64,000 bases of DNA from Micromonospora eburnea (GTDB lineage Bacteria; Actinomycetota; Actinomycetes; Mycobacteriales; Micromonosporaceae), in contig NZ_FMHY01000002.1 of the NCBI RefSeq assembly GCF_900090225.1, positions 5,828,001 through 5,892,000 on the forward strand, written 5' to 3'. A model generated the notes under the pieces. That model worked only from the letters and a program-made list of their open reading frames with translations. It did not search any database and was not told the DNA's origin. This document shows positions 16,580-26,400 of this stretch, one piece after another. Within the stretch, counting starts at the first letter, position 1; each line of letters starts with the position of its first letter. The position numbers and the translations under genes are program-made.

Positions 16580-17116
16580 ATGGCAGCTGAAGCGACTCCG
16601 GGCCGCGAGGTTGTACTCGAAACGGGTCGCCTGCTGCTCAGACCTTGGCGGGTAGCCGAGGCTGTCGTCCAGCGTGAGCTGTGGACCGAACGTGATCCAC
16701 GAGTGCCGCCGCACCGCCGAATCGACGCGGATGGACACCCTACGGTCGCAGAGCTCGAGGATTCGATCCGCACCAACCAGCTGTGGTCGATCGGGTTGCT
16801 GGCGGTCGAGCGGAAGGCCACTCGTGACGTCATCGGGTACTGCGGGCTGGTCGACAGCGGACGAGGATCGGAAGGGGAACCGGAACTGGCGTTCGAGCTG
16901 CTACGCCGAGTCTGGCGTCAGGGATACGCAACCGAGGCCTCGTTGGCGGTTCTGGACTGGGCGAGATCGTCCGGGTACGAACGTCTGTGGGCCACCGTCT
17001 GGGACTGGAACACCGCTTCTCGCCGGGTACTAGCCAAGGTCGGGTTCACCGAGACCGAGCGGAAGGAAGTGCACCCGGTCTACGGGACCACCCTGTTCAC
17101 CACTAGACGGCTCTGA
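16580..17116 (+). CDS. GNAT acetyltransferase, RimJ/RimL type
   Basis: The 178-residue protein starts with the typical LETGRLLLRPWRVAEA strand-helix. It includes the acetyl-CoA binding region near ELLRRVWRQGYATEASLAVLDWA (about 108-130) and ends with the family motif ASRRVLAKVGF (about 150-160). Members acetylate N-termini of ribosomal proteins or small substrates; the substrate here is unknown. It lies directly behind the decayed AICE and ahead of right-end copy C, so it is probably island cargo. RBS is weak. Confidence 0.85.
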   Translation: MAAEATPGREVVLETGRLLLRPWRVAEAVVQRELWTERDPRVPPHRRIDADGHPTVAELEDSIRTNQLWSIGLLAVERKATRDVIGYCGLVDSGRGSEGEPELAFELLRRVWRQGYATEASLAVLDWARSSGYERLWATVWDWNTASRRVLAKVGFTETERKEVHPVYGTTLFTTRRL

Positions 17117-17416
17117 CACACCCGATAGTTGACCTTGAGGGCGGCCCTGAGAAGCTCGATAGCATCGCCCACCGGGGACCCACAGGTGGGAGCCGCCGGA
17201 GCGAACGGAGCTGGACGACAGCAACGTTGACAGCAACGCCGCCGGACGGCAGCACGCTAACTAGCACAGTCATAAACGAAGTTCCAAGCGTGCAGCCGTT
17301 GCCGGACGCCTGCGGACGCGACCTGGAAGACCTCGGGGCTCTGCCCCGAACCCCGGCCCTCCCCAGAGATCCCGCCCGCGCCATCGCTGTTGCAACTTCG
17401 GCCGGTTTGCCGGCGG
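17117..17416. other. Intergenic region with terminator-like structures
   Basis: Three hundred bases with no convincing gene. It includes CCCACAGGTGGG near 17170 and, at about 17325-17375, the block containing GGGGCTCTGCCCC that is also found near 13605-13660. The duplicated block is another sign that this island grew by repeated insertion. Confidence 0.45.
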
Positions 17417-17926
17417 TCAGACAAGAAGCGCCCGAAGCTGCCCTATTGCGTCCAGCACTTCGGCACGGTGCTTGCCATCCTTGATCCACGCGGGCAAGCG
17501 CTCAACCAGGGTCTGGCTTCCCATGTACTGGCCGCGTTCCCGCAACCGAGCGGACACGTACGCCTCCAGCAGGTCCAGGTGCTCGGCGTTGTATGCCCAG
17601 AGCACTCGCCCACGGCACTCGATCGAAAGCCAGAGGGGTAGGCCGAAGTACGGGTCGTTCGGACCCGAGAACTCAGGCAATGCCCGCGCGTTGTTTGCGA
17701 GGCGAGGAGCCTCCCAGAGATCCGTATACGCGCACCCCAGGCAACTGAGCCGACGACGAAGCCAGAAATCATGCCGGGAACTGTCGGCCGATTCAGGGTC
17801 AGGACGGACCGAAGCCCGGCCGGCACAGCGTGGGCAACGGACGAAGATCTCGCCAGCAGACAAGCCGCGCAGCCAGGACTTCGGATCGCGGAAGCGTCCC
17901 GCGTTCCCTTCCTCGGCTGCTGTCAT
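17417..17926 (-). CDS. Zinc-ribbon (TFIIB-like) protein of unknown function
   Basis: A 169-residue protein with CPRCAGRA near residue 34 and CLGCAYTDLW near 62, a two-knuckle zinc ribbon. A longer conserved part follows (FGLPLWLSIECRGRVLWAYN, then LRERGQYMGSQTLVERLP). Similar proteins are widespread but unassigned in actinomycetes. Its ATG is 11 bases from a TACAGCCA direct-repeat pair, so the transcript could be nearly leaderless. GC is lower than in the flanking chromosome. Confidence 0.75.
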   Translation of the reverse strand: MTAAEEGNAGRFRDPKSWLRGLSAGEIFVRCPRCAGRASVRPDPESADSSRHDFWLRRRLSCLGCAYTDLWEAPRLANNARALPEFSGPNDPYFGLPLWLSIECRGRVLWAYNAEHLDLLEAYVSARLRERGQYMGSQTLVERLPAWIKDGKHRAEVLDAIGQLRALLV

Positions 17927-17936
17927 AGATCAACTG

Positions 17937-17956
17937 TACAGCCATCGATACAGCCA
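17937..17956. promoter_or_regulatory. Direct repeat TACAGCCA x2 upstream of the zinc-ribbon gene
   Basis: TACAGCCA at 17937-17944 and 17949-17956 has the same 12-base period as the pair at 14603-14622. The shared context is CTGTACAGCCATC, two variable bases, then TACAGCCAAG. It lies immediately upstream of the gene at 17926. Confidence 0.45.
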
Positions 17957-18185
17957 AGACCGCCGCCAACCGCCGGCACCAACGGACGACAACGGACGGC
18001 CTGGCCAGGGATATTCAACCCGACCAGCCATCCGCGATCTTCTTCTAACCCCCAGGCCCGGTGCCGGCCCCGCAACCGCGCGGGGGGACTCCCGCCAACC
18101 GTCGGTGGGCGAATCGTCCCGACATCAGGTCGATGACGACATGACGGGGTAGCCCGCCGAGCCATCGACAATCGATCATCAGTCC

Positions 18186-18866
18186 GTGCTCTTCGCGTCC
18201 GTCGTCACCATGGTGGCGTTCCTCGTGTGGTTGACCGTCGCCCGGCTGCGGTGGTTCACCGGCGTGGTGTTGGTGGTGCTGACCCTGGTCGCGGCGGCCT
18301 CGCTCACCCTCGCCGCCGTCCAGCCCCGGGCGGCGGTGGAGGCGCGCCTGCTGCTGTTCCTCGGGGTCGCTGTCACGCTGCTTGTCGCACGGGTGGTGCA
18401 GCGCGCAGGCTCAGCGACAGCGGCGACGACCGGGCGGGCTGGCGCTGGCCGTACCGGATCGGGATCGGTCTGGCGCTGGTCGTCGCCTTCGGCTGCTTCC
18501 CCGCAGCTGCATGAGACTTCAACGACGATGGGTTCGTACCGTCGGTACAGGAGCTGGGCCGGTTGCCGGGCGGGCTTGCCATTCGGGGGCACGGGCAGCG
18601 ACTCGGAGTGCGGCACCGGTCGTTGCGCCGTCTCCTACCGGCTCGTCGGCCGGCCGGTCGAGCCGGCCGACCAGGTCGCCCAACGAATGTGGGACCACCT
18701 GGTAGGGCAGGGCTGGCCGCCCCCCGACGGTGGGCGGAGTTGCCGCCCGGTCGGCTGGCTTCTCGACACCCGGGAGACGTGCGTCGCGATCAGCGCCGGG
18801 AAGGGGGTGGCCCGGCTCAGCTTGGCGGGCGGCCGTCCCTACCCTCGGTACAACGAGCTGAGGTAG
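18186..18866 (+). pseudogene. Broken membrane-protein gene
   Basis: An open frame starts with two to three convincing membrane helices (MLFASVVTMVAFLVWLTVA, FTGVVLVVLTLVAAASLTLAAV and LLLFLGVAVTLLVARVV). It then becomes Ser/Arg-rich, as out-of-frame reading would be. In the +2 frame a further helix (WPYRIGIGLALVVAFGCFPAAA) ends at a TGA and continues as DFNDDGFVPSVQEL. Plausible coding returns in the first frame near 18600 (CAVSYRLVGRPVEPADQVAQRMW). At least two frameshifts are implied. The original function is not recognisable. Confidence 0.5.
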
Positions 18867-18923
18867 TGGGGGCCGTAGTGGCGCTCCGGGTCGGCCAGGC
18901 TGACGGATCAGATCGCGACATGC

Positions 18924-19035
18924 CAGCCACGTGCCAGTAGCCGGTACCCCGAACGGGCACGAGCTGTGACCCACACCCCTTCCACGAGCAGGCGTTCCGG
19001 GCATTTCGGGACGACGGTCTTCGTCCTTCCTGGGC
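18924..19035. repeat. Degenerate AICE right-end copy C, probable outer boundary of the island
   Basis: CCACGTGCCAGTAGCCGGTA at 18927, then GGGCACGAGC, CAGGCGTTCCGGGCAT and GGTCTTCGTCCTTCC, repeat the pattern of copies A (14268) and B (15296). Here the sequence breaks off before the tRNA core (CTTCC then TGGGCC). Ordinary chromosomal genes begin right after, so this may mark the outermost old integration. Confidence 0.55.
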
Positions 19036-19130
19036 CACGAATCCACCTGCCCTGAGCGATCGATACATTCACGTACCCGGGGGCGTCAGGCAACTGTGCT
19101 GGGCTGGCCGATGCCAGTGGCGCTGCGTGG

Positions 19131-20339
19131 TCAGGTTCTCTTCGGCCGGGTGGTGGCTGGCGACGGGGCTTCCGGTGGAAGACCCCAGGCATGCCGGGCG
19201 TCGGCCAGGGCCATACCGACGAGTACCGCGACGGCGCCCGCCGCCGCGGCCAACGGTGTGGTGAAGGCGAGCGGCAGTGCCAAGGCCACCAAGGCCGCGA
19301 TGCCGATGAGTCTGCGCCGGGAGATCCGGTTGAAGACCACCCGTTCCAGCCCGATCCGGCCGATGACGAAGACAATCGGCCCGCCGAGGGTTGCGGCCAG
19401 CCAGGCTGCGCGCACATGGCCGCCCGGGTGGGTCACGACGATTTCGTAGCCTGCCGATACGAGCACGATGCCCAGGACCATCAGCACATGGGCGCGTCCG
19501 ACGTCCCGGCCGGCTCTGACCTGGTCTCCGGCTACGTCGACGGCTTCGGGGAGCACCTGCCCCGCCCGGTAGTAGTAGATCCGCCACAGGAGCACGGTGG
19601 TGGCGAAGCCGACCAGCAGAGCCAGCGTCGTGGCCCCTGACACCGGCGTGTTGGTGTAGGTCATTCCCAGTGACAGCACGCTCTCGCCGAGTGCGATCAG
19701 CAGGAGTTGCTCGTACCGGTCGGCGAGGTGGTGGATCTTGGTGGGCTCCCAGGCGCTGTCCAACTGCCGGCTCAGGCCGGGCACTGGCCAGGAGAAACGG
19801 GCCGACACGACGTCGATCGTGATGGCCAGCGCCCACATACCTACCCGGGCTCCGCCCTGAACCAGGATGCCTGCCAGCCACGGCGCAGCCGATACTGTGA
19901 ACCAGATCGCCGACCTCGCGTAGAGGGCTCGTTGCGCACGATCCAGCAGGAGCCAGATCAGGACCAACGGTCGTCCCACCTGAAGGAGCACGTACGGGAC
20001 GGCAAACGCGTAGCCGCGTTCGACGAACGCGTACGGCAGCGACGACGCCATGAACACCACGCCGAGTGCGGTGAGCAACACCATCGCCTGGACGGCTGGC
20101 CTGCGTGGGTCGAAGCGGCTCGTGATGTGGGCAGTCGTAGTCCACAGCCACATCATCGGCAGGACCAGCACGAGGACATACAGCAGCCCCGCCCACTGCC
20201 GGGCGGCGATGTCGGCGGACATATCCGGCACGACCCGCGAGACGACTCCCGACAGGGCGAAGACCAGCACCAGGTCAAAGAACAACTCCAGGAAGTTCGC
20301 CCGGCGGCTCTCTCCTGCGGCGCTCCCCGCCCTTACCAC
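19131..20339 (-). CDS. Low-temperature-requirement A (LtrA) family membrane protein
   Basis: From GTG 20339 the protein has 402 residues. The family signature FLELFFDLVLVFAL lies near the start, and about ten hydrophobic segments follow. The central WEPTKIHHLADRYEQLLLIALGESVL is the most conserved LtrA motif. LtrA proteins are inner-membrane proteins of unknown biochemical role. Upstream in-frame codons exist as far as 21101, but they belong to antisense reading of the GH15 gene. A second candidate start is the GTG at about 20411; neither has a good ribosome binding site. Confidence 0.85.
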   Translation of the reverse strand: MVRAGSAAGESRRANFLELFFDLVLVFALSGVVSRVVPDMSADIAARQWAGLLYVLVLVLPMMWLWTTTAHITSRFDPRRPAVQAMVLLTALGVVFMASSLPYAFVERGYAFAVPYVLLQVGRPLVLIWLLLDRAQRALYARSAIWFTVSAAPWLAGILVQGGARVGMWALAITIDVVSARFSWPVPGLSRQLDSAWEPTKIHHLADRYEQLLLIALGESVLSLGMTYTNTPVSGATTLALLVGFATTVLLWRIYYYRAGQVLPEAVDVAGDQVRAGRDVGRAHVLMVLGIVLVSAGYEIVVTHPGGHVRAAWLAATLGGPIVFVIGRIGLERVVFNRISRRRLIGIAALVALALPLAFTTPLAAAAGAVAVLVGMALADARHAWGLPPEAPSPATTRPKRT

Positions 20340-20524
20340 CTTCTGACCAGGGGATTGCCGATTCCGTCGGCCACGTCCGGCCCGCCGGCCACGGGCCCTA
20401 CCATCGATCACCGACTCATTCTTCAGCCCGAAACGTCCGAACACGGAGGAAGTGCAAAAGCGGCCCGGCGTCGCCTTCTTTGCGATGCCGCCCGAGCCCG
20501 TTTCGCCTACCGCCCGCCGCCGGG

Positions 20525-22354
20525 CTATGCGGTTGGGTCGGCTGCGGCCCGGGCCAGGCTCACCCCACTGGCGATGATCCCGATGTGGCTGAACGCCTGG
20601 GGGAAGTTGCCGATGAACGCGCCTGTTCCGGGGTCGATCTGCTCGGACAGCAGACCGAGCGGGCTCGTTCTCGCACACAAGGATGCGTACAGATCGTGCG
20701 CCTGGTCGAGGCGGCCCTGATGGATGAGGTTCTCGACCAACCAGAAGCTGCACAGTACGAAGGCGCCCTCGTCGCCTGCGATCCCATCGGGCGCCTCCTC
20801 GTGCAGGTAGCGGTAGAGCAGCCCGTCTCCGGCGGACAGCCGTTCGGCGACAGCGGCGGTGGTGGCGATCATCCGCGGATGGGTGGCGGGAATCACCTGC
20901 CGCAGGGGTAGGGCCAGCAGGCTCGCGTCGAGCACGCCGCCGCCGTCGAGATGAGCGCTGAGGGTCTGTGCCTTCTCGTCCCAGGACCGTTCGAGGATGC
21001 ATCGGGTCAGCTCGGTGGCCGCCGCACGCCACCGGGCTGTCGGCCCGGGCAGGCCGAGTCTGTCGCCGAGCGCCGCCGCCCGATCCAGCGCCACCTGGCA
21101 CATCCCGGCCGAGTAGGTGAACACCCGGCCGTCGTTCCGCAACTCCCAGATCCCTTGATCCGGGTCACGCCACGCCCACTCGGCGGCATCGGCGAGCCCG
21201 CCCAGTTGGGCCCACAGCGCCGGTTGAAGCTCCCCTCCGCCGCGTACCCATTGATCGGCGCAGTCGAGCACTTCTCCGTAGACGTCGTGCTGGCGCTGGT
21301 CGGCCGCGCCGTTGCCCCAGTGGACCGGGGCTGAGCCGCGATAGCCTTCCAGCCCGGGGTCCTCGACCTCGTCGGGGACGGGGCCGCCGCCGAGGGTGTA
21401 CATGATCCGTGGTTGCCCGCTGCGCTCGAAGGCGTCGAGAACCCACCCGAGGAACGCGTCCGCTTCGCTTCCGAACCCGATGCGGCGCAGGGCGAACACC
21501 GTGAAGGCGGCATCGCGGACCCATGCGTAGCGGTAGTCCCAGTTGCGAACGCCGCCGATCGGTGCGGGCAGTGAGGACGTGGGCGCTGCCACCATGGCGC
21601 CGTTGACCCAGTCGTCACACAGCTTGAGAGTGATCGCCGAGCGACGTACCAGGGGCTCCTGCGGGCCGCTGTAGGTGAAGTGGGCCATCCAGCGACGCCA
21701 CGCGTCCGCCGTCGTCGCCAGCATGGCGTCGGCGTCGAAGCGGTGCTGGCGGTGGATCCGGCCCCAGGAGAGGATCAGGTCGACGTGTTCGCCCTCCTGC
21801 AGATCGAAGGTGACCGGCAGGCTGGTCAGGGGACGACTGGCACGCAGGTGTAGTCGCAGGTCCGGTCGCCGTGAGGGTCGGATTTCGAGGCCGTCGAACG
21901 CGGAGTGGGTCAGGCCGCCGTCGCGGGGCTGCAGGTCGACGTCCAGTCGGACCGTGCCGTTGAGGACGCGCGCCGAACGGACGAGTTCCGCCCGGCCGGC
22001 CGGCGCGTCGTCGGTGAGATCGGCGCCGGAGCGCACCGCGATCGCATCGGTGATCTGAAGCAGGCCGGTACCGCTGCGCAGCTCGGTGACCAGGACCGCG
22101 GTGTCCGGGATGTAGTGCTGCCGCGCCTCGCGCAGGTCCTGGACGGTGACCGTGAAGTGCCCGCCTCGCTGGTTGTCGAGCAGGCCGGCGAGAACCGGGT
22201 CGGAGTCGAAGTGGGGTAGGCACAGCCAGGGAATCGAGCCGTCGACCCCGACGAGCGCCACGGTGGCGCCGTCCCCGATCACACCCAGGTCCTCCAGGCG
22301 AAGGTAGTTATCGGGCCGGTGCACGGGACGCAGGCGAGGGTTCAGGTCAAGCAC
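20525..22354 (-). CDS. Glycoside hydrolase family 15 protein (glucoamylase/trehalase-like)
   Basis: A 609-residue protein. An N-terminal beta-sandwich starts with LEDLGVIGDGATVALVGVDGSIPWLCLPHFDS, followed by an (alpha/alpha)6 barrel with the two acid/base regions: DPDQGIWELR (general acid Glu) and GLLSEQIDPGTGAFIGNFPQAFSH (general base Glu). Bacterial members hydrolyse trehalose or alpha-glucosides. GTG 22354 has GGAGAG just upstream. It shares domain type, not close sequence, with the GH15 half of the otsB fusion at 60225. The dehydrogenase gene upstream ends 75 bases away. Confidence 0.9.
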   Translation of the reverse strand: MLDLNPRLRPVHRPDNYLRLEDLGVIGDGATVALVGVDGSIPWLCLPHFDSDPVLAGLLDNQRGGHFTVTVQDLREARQHYIPDTAVLVTELRSGTGLLQITDAIAVRSGADLTDDAPAGRAELVRSARVLNGTVRLDVDLQPRDGGLTHSAFDGLEIRPSRRPDLRLHLRASRPLTSLPVTFDLQEGEHVDLILSWGRIHRQHRFDADAMLATTADAWRRWMAHFTYSGPQEPLVRRSAITLKLCDDWVNGAMVAAPTSSLPAPIGGVRNWDYRYAWVRDAAFTVFALRRIGFGSEADAFLGWVLDAFERSGQPRIMYTLGGGPVPDEVEDPGLEGYRGSAPVHWGNGAADQRQHDVYGEVLDCADQWVRGGGELQPALWAQLGGLADAAEWAWRDPDQGIWELRNDGRVFTYSAGMCQVALDRAAALGDRLGLPGPTARWRAAATELTRCILERSWDEKAQTLSAHLDGGGVLDASLLALPLRQVIPATHPRMIATTAAVAERLSAGDGLLYRYLHEEAPDGIAGDEGAFVLCSFWLVENLIHQGRLDQAHDLYASLCARTSPLGLLSEQIDPGTGAFIGNFPQAFSHIGIIASGVSLARAAADPTA

Positions 22355-22429
22355 GTGCTCTCCTCACCAGGCCGGGGACCGACGGGCGTCACTCACTGGG
22401 GTGGCATCCGGCGCCCCGGGCCGGCTCGC

Positions 22430-23318
22430 TCAGCGGGCGAGGACCCGGCCACCGAAGAGGGCCAGCGTCTCACCGGTGATGTAGCTGCTGTCGGCGTTGC
22501 TGGCGAAGAAGAGGAAGGCGGGGGCGATCTCCTCGGGCTGCGCCGGCCGGCCCAGCGGTACGCCGTCGATCTGGTCGCCGTATCCAGCCATCTGCTCGGG
22601 GGTACGGCTGGAGGCGTTCAACGGCGTCCACACCGGCCCTGGTGCCACACAGTTCACCCGGATACCGCGCCCGATCAGTTCCGTCGCGAGTGACTTGGTG
22701 AAGGTGTGAATCGCGCCGTTGGTCTCCGCGTACCCGATGAGCGACGGGTTGCCCTCGAAACCGGCGACCGAGCCGCAGTTGATGACGCTGCCACCCGCCG
22801 GCAGGTGCCGCAGCGCCGCGCGGGCCATGTAGAAGTAGCCCGACACATTCGTGTGGAACAGCTCGTCAAGAGCCTCGTCCGAAACGTCCGCCAGCGACGA
22901 GTACTGGAACATGACGGCGGCGTTGTTGACGAGGATGTCCAGCTTGCCGAACTCCGCGACGGTGCGTTCGATCCACGGCCGCGTCACAGAACGAGGAGTC
23001 CTTCACGTCGCCGGTCAGCACCAGGCAACGCCGGCCCTCCTGCTGCACCAGGTCACGAACGTGGTCCGCGTCCTCCTGTTCGGCGGGCAGGCAGACGATG
23101 GCCACGTCCGCCCCTTCCCGGGCGAACAGGACCGCGACGGCGGCGCCGATACCGCTGTCCCCGCCGGTGATCAGCGCGGCGCTGTCAGTGAGTTTTCCCG
23201 ACCCGCGCAGTGCGGTCGCCTGGTTGCGGGGGCGAGGATCCATCCTGGCGTCCAGCCCCGGCCTCGACTGGGACTGCCCGGGGAACGGTGGCGTGGGCTG
23301 CTCGACGACTCTGCTCAT
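22430..23318 (-). pseudogene. Short-chain dehydrogenase/reductase with a frameshift
   Basis: The N-terminal part from ATG 23318 (GGAGG seven bases upstream) has the Rossmann motif ITGGDSGIGAAVAVLFAREGADVAI and ends its good reading at KDSSFCDAAVDRT. The rest (VAEFGKLDILVNNAAVMFQ, catalytic S and YAETNGAIHTFTK, GPVWTPLN) is in another frame from about 22980. One base too many near 22977-22983 explains this. Together they make a normal-length SDR of the YhdF/YghA (general stress protein 39) type. The catalytic residues survive, so the break is recent or a sequencing error. Confidence 0.85.
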
Positions 23319-23477
23319 CACAACGCCTCCCGTCGTCGTCCGGCCGCGGATGCCCCGTCTCGCGCCGGTTAAACAGGCCGACCGGCCCGCATCCACCCGC
23401 GCCGGAGATCATCGGGCGGTGCGGGCTGCGTACGATGCGGGACCGGACATCCCCTCGTCTGGTGGAGGTAGCGACGG

Positions 23478-26400
23478 ATGTCAGGCCAGCAGGACGGTTT
23501 CGCCCTCGGCGTCGATCTCGGCACCTCGAACACGGTGGCCGTGCTGCGCTGGCCGGACGGGCGTACCCGGCCGTTACTCGTCGACGGACAGCCGATCCTC
23601 CCCTCCGGCGTGTACGCCGACGACGAGGGCCGCCTGCACGTCGGGCGGGACGCCCTGCGGTTGGCCCAGGCCGCCCCGGACCGGTACGAGCCGAACCCGA
23701 AGCGCCGGGTCGACGAGCCGGACGTAACGCTCGGCGGCCGGCGGCACACCCCGGCGGCGCTGCTGGCTGCGGTCCTGCGCGCGGTCGGCGAGGCGGCCGT
23801 GGGCGCGGTCGGCTTCCTTCCGCCCGCGGTGGTCACCTGCCCGGCGACCTGGGACGCCAGGCGCCGGCAGGTACTCGCCGATGCACTCGCGCTGGCCGGC
23901 TGGCCGACGGCCGCCGAGCACACCATGTCCGGTCCCATCCCGCCGGGGACCCGGCTGCTGCGCGAACCGGTGGCCGCCGCGCGCTACTACACCGAGGTGC
24001 TGCGCCGGCCGGTGCCGGTCGGTGAGTCCGTGGGGGTCTTCGACTTCGGCGGCGGGACGCTGGACGTCACGATCGTCCGCAACGAGGGCGCCGACCCGTG
24101 GGGCGACTCCGGCTTCACCGTCGCCTCCTGCGGCGGGCTGGACGACCTGGGCGGGCTCGACCTCGACGCCGCCCTGCTGGCGCTGCTCGCCGAGCGGATC
24201 AGAGCCACGCACCCGGCCGAGTGGACGCGGCTGGCCGAGCCGGCGAACACCACCCAGTGGCGGGACCGGCTCCAGTTCGCCGAGAACGTGCGGGGCGCGA
24301 AGGAGATGCTGTCCCGCAGCATGGTGGCGCCGGTGGCGGTGCCGGGGATCGAGGCGGCCGTACCGCTGAGCCGGGACGAGCTGGAGCGGGTGGCGGCGCC
24401 GCTGCTACGCCGGGCGGTCGCCGAGACGCGGCGGGTGGTCGCCGCCGCCGGGCTGACGCCGGAGCGGCTGAGCGGGCTGTTCCTGGTCGGCGGGTCGTCC
24501 CGGATGCCGCTGGTGGCCCGGCTACTCCACGCCGAGCTGGGGATCGCGCCCACCGTGCTGGAGCAGCCGGAGCTGCCGGTCGCCGAGGGTGCGCTGACCG
24601 ACCTGCCGCTGCCCCGGAATCGTCCGGCGGCGCCCCCGCTGCCGCTGGCACCGGGCGCACCGCACCTCGACCCGCCCGCCGGACGGGTCGGGTCCGGACC
24701 GGCCGGCACCCCGGAGGCTGGCCCCGCGGCTTCCCGGCCCGGTGCCGGCCCGGCCGGCACGCTGCCACTCGCCGAGGGAACTCCCCCGCCCACCGACCCG
24801 GGCCGCCCCACGGCCGCCGGACCAGCCGGCACACTGCCGCTCGCCGCGACGGCACCGCCGCCGGCCGACCCGGCCCAGGCCGTGACCGTGCCTGCCAGCG
24901 CGCTGACCACCGCGCCCGTGTCCGGTGCCGGATCAGCTCCCACCCTGCCCGGCCCCGGGCCGGCCGGCACCCTGCCCGGTTCCGGGCCGGCCGCCACTCT
25001 GCCCGGCCTCGGCCCGGCCGGCACCCTGCCCGGCTCCGGACCGGCCGCCACTCTGCCCGGCCTCGGCCCGGCCGGCACCCTGCCCGCCGGCGTCCCGGCA
25101 GGCCCGACGCACCCGTCGGGCCCGGCCAACGCGGCAGGCCTGACGCACCCAGCAGGCCCGGCTGACGCGGCAGGCCCGACACACGCGGCAGGCTCGGTGG
25201 GCGCGGCAGGTGCGGTGGGGACGGACAGTTCCGGACATGGCGCAGGCGGCCAGCCCCACGGGGCCGCTGGAATCCCGCGCCAGGCCGGGCCGTGGTCGGG
25301 CGTACCGCAGGCGGCGCCGGCGGGGTGGCCACCGGGCGTACCCGGGTCGGGAATGCCGGGGTCGCCGGCCGCGCCGGCTCGCGACGGCCGGCGGCGACGG
25401 GCGCTGTGGATCTCGCTCGCCGCGGTGGCGGCCCTCGCCGGGATGACCACGGCGGCCGTCCTCTACTTGACCAGAGACCGGCATCCGGAGCTGGACTTCC
25501 AGCCGTTCCGCAAGGGAATCCCGGTGGCGGCGGGTACGGAGCGGCCGAGCGACATGTTCACCGCGACCGTGGGCGACCGGGCCTACCTGGCCTACCCGCG
25601 CGACGACGACCGGCTGGTGGTGATCGCCGTGGAGGCGGCCACCGGCTCGGAGCTGTGGCGCAAGGAGAGCGGCGAGCCCGCCAAGCGCTGGGCCGGCGTC
25701 CTCGCGCTGCCCGGCGCGGTGGCGCTCCTCGCGGACGCGTCGGGCAGCGACCCTCGGCAGCTGGAGGTGCTCGACGCCTCCGGAAAGCGGCGGTGGCAAC
25801 ACACGGTGCACGGCGACGACGAGCTCTTCGTCGGCGCCCAGGTGCTGGTCGTCGCCGACCGCACCAGCAAGCAACTGCGCGGCCTCGACCTACGCACCGG
25901 CGAGGAGCGGTGGTTCCTCCCGGATCTGACCGACCAGTACGGCAGCTCGCGGACCCGCGTCTACCCGGTGACCATCGACGAGAGCCTCGCCGGACCGGGG
26001 TTCCTCGACGGCACGCCGCGCGACCCGAAGGCGGCACCGGTCCGGCAACTCGTCCAGGTCAACGCCGACCGCTCCGTCCGGCTGATCGACGTCGCCACCG
26101 GGAAGGAACTGGGCCGCCAGACCAACGTGGCCCGGCCGGACGACCTGGTCGCCGCCCACGAGGACCGGCTGTACGTGGTGGACGACCAACAGCTGCTCGG
26201 GTACGACCTGGGCAGCCTGGCGAAGGCGAAGCCGAACGTGCTCTACCGGTTTCCGGACGACCGGCGCCGGGCCAAGGCGCTGGTGCCGTGCGGCGAGCAC
26301 CGGGCCTGCCTGCTGGAGGTGGCCGACGCCGACGAGAAGACCGCGCGGGTGGTGGCCGCCACCGAGGGGAAGGACGTGCAGCACTGGGCGGTGCCGGGCA

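Noticed and set aside
15300..16655. A single 451-residue gene across the second AICE scraps
   Set aside because: The frame merges antisense traB sequence with a piece of xre; it has no coherent protein and both parts are fragments of known genes.
24940..25220. Regularly spaced repeats resembling a small CRISPR array
   Set aside because: Units are contiguous without unique spacers, lie inside a reading frame and encode a Pro/Gly linker; no cas genes are present.
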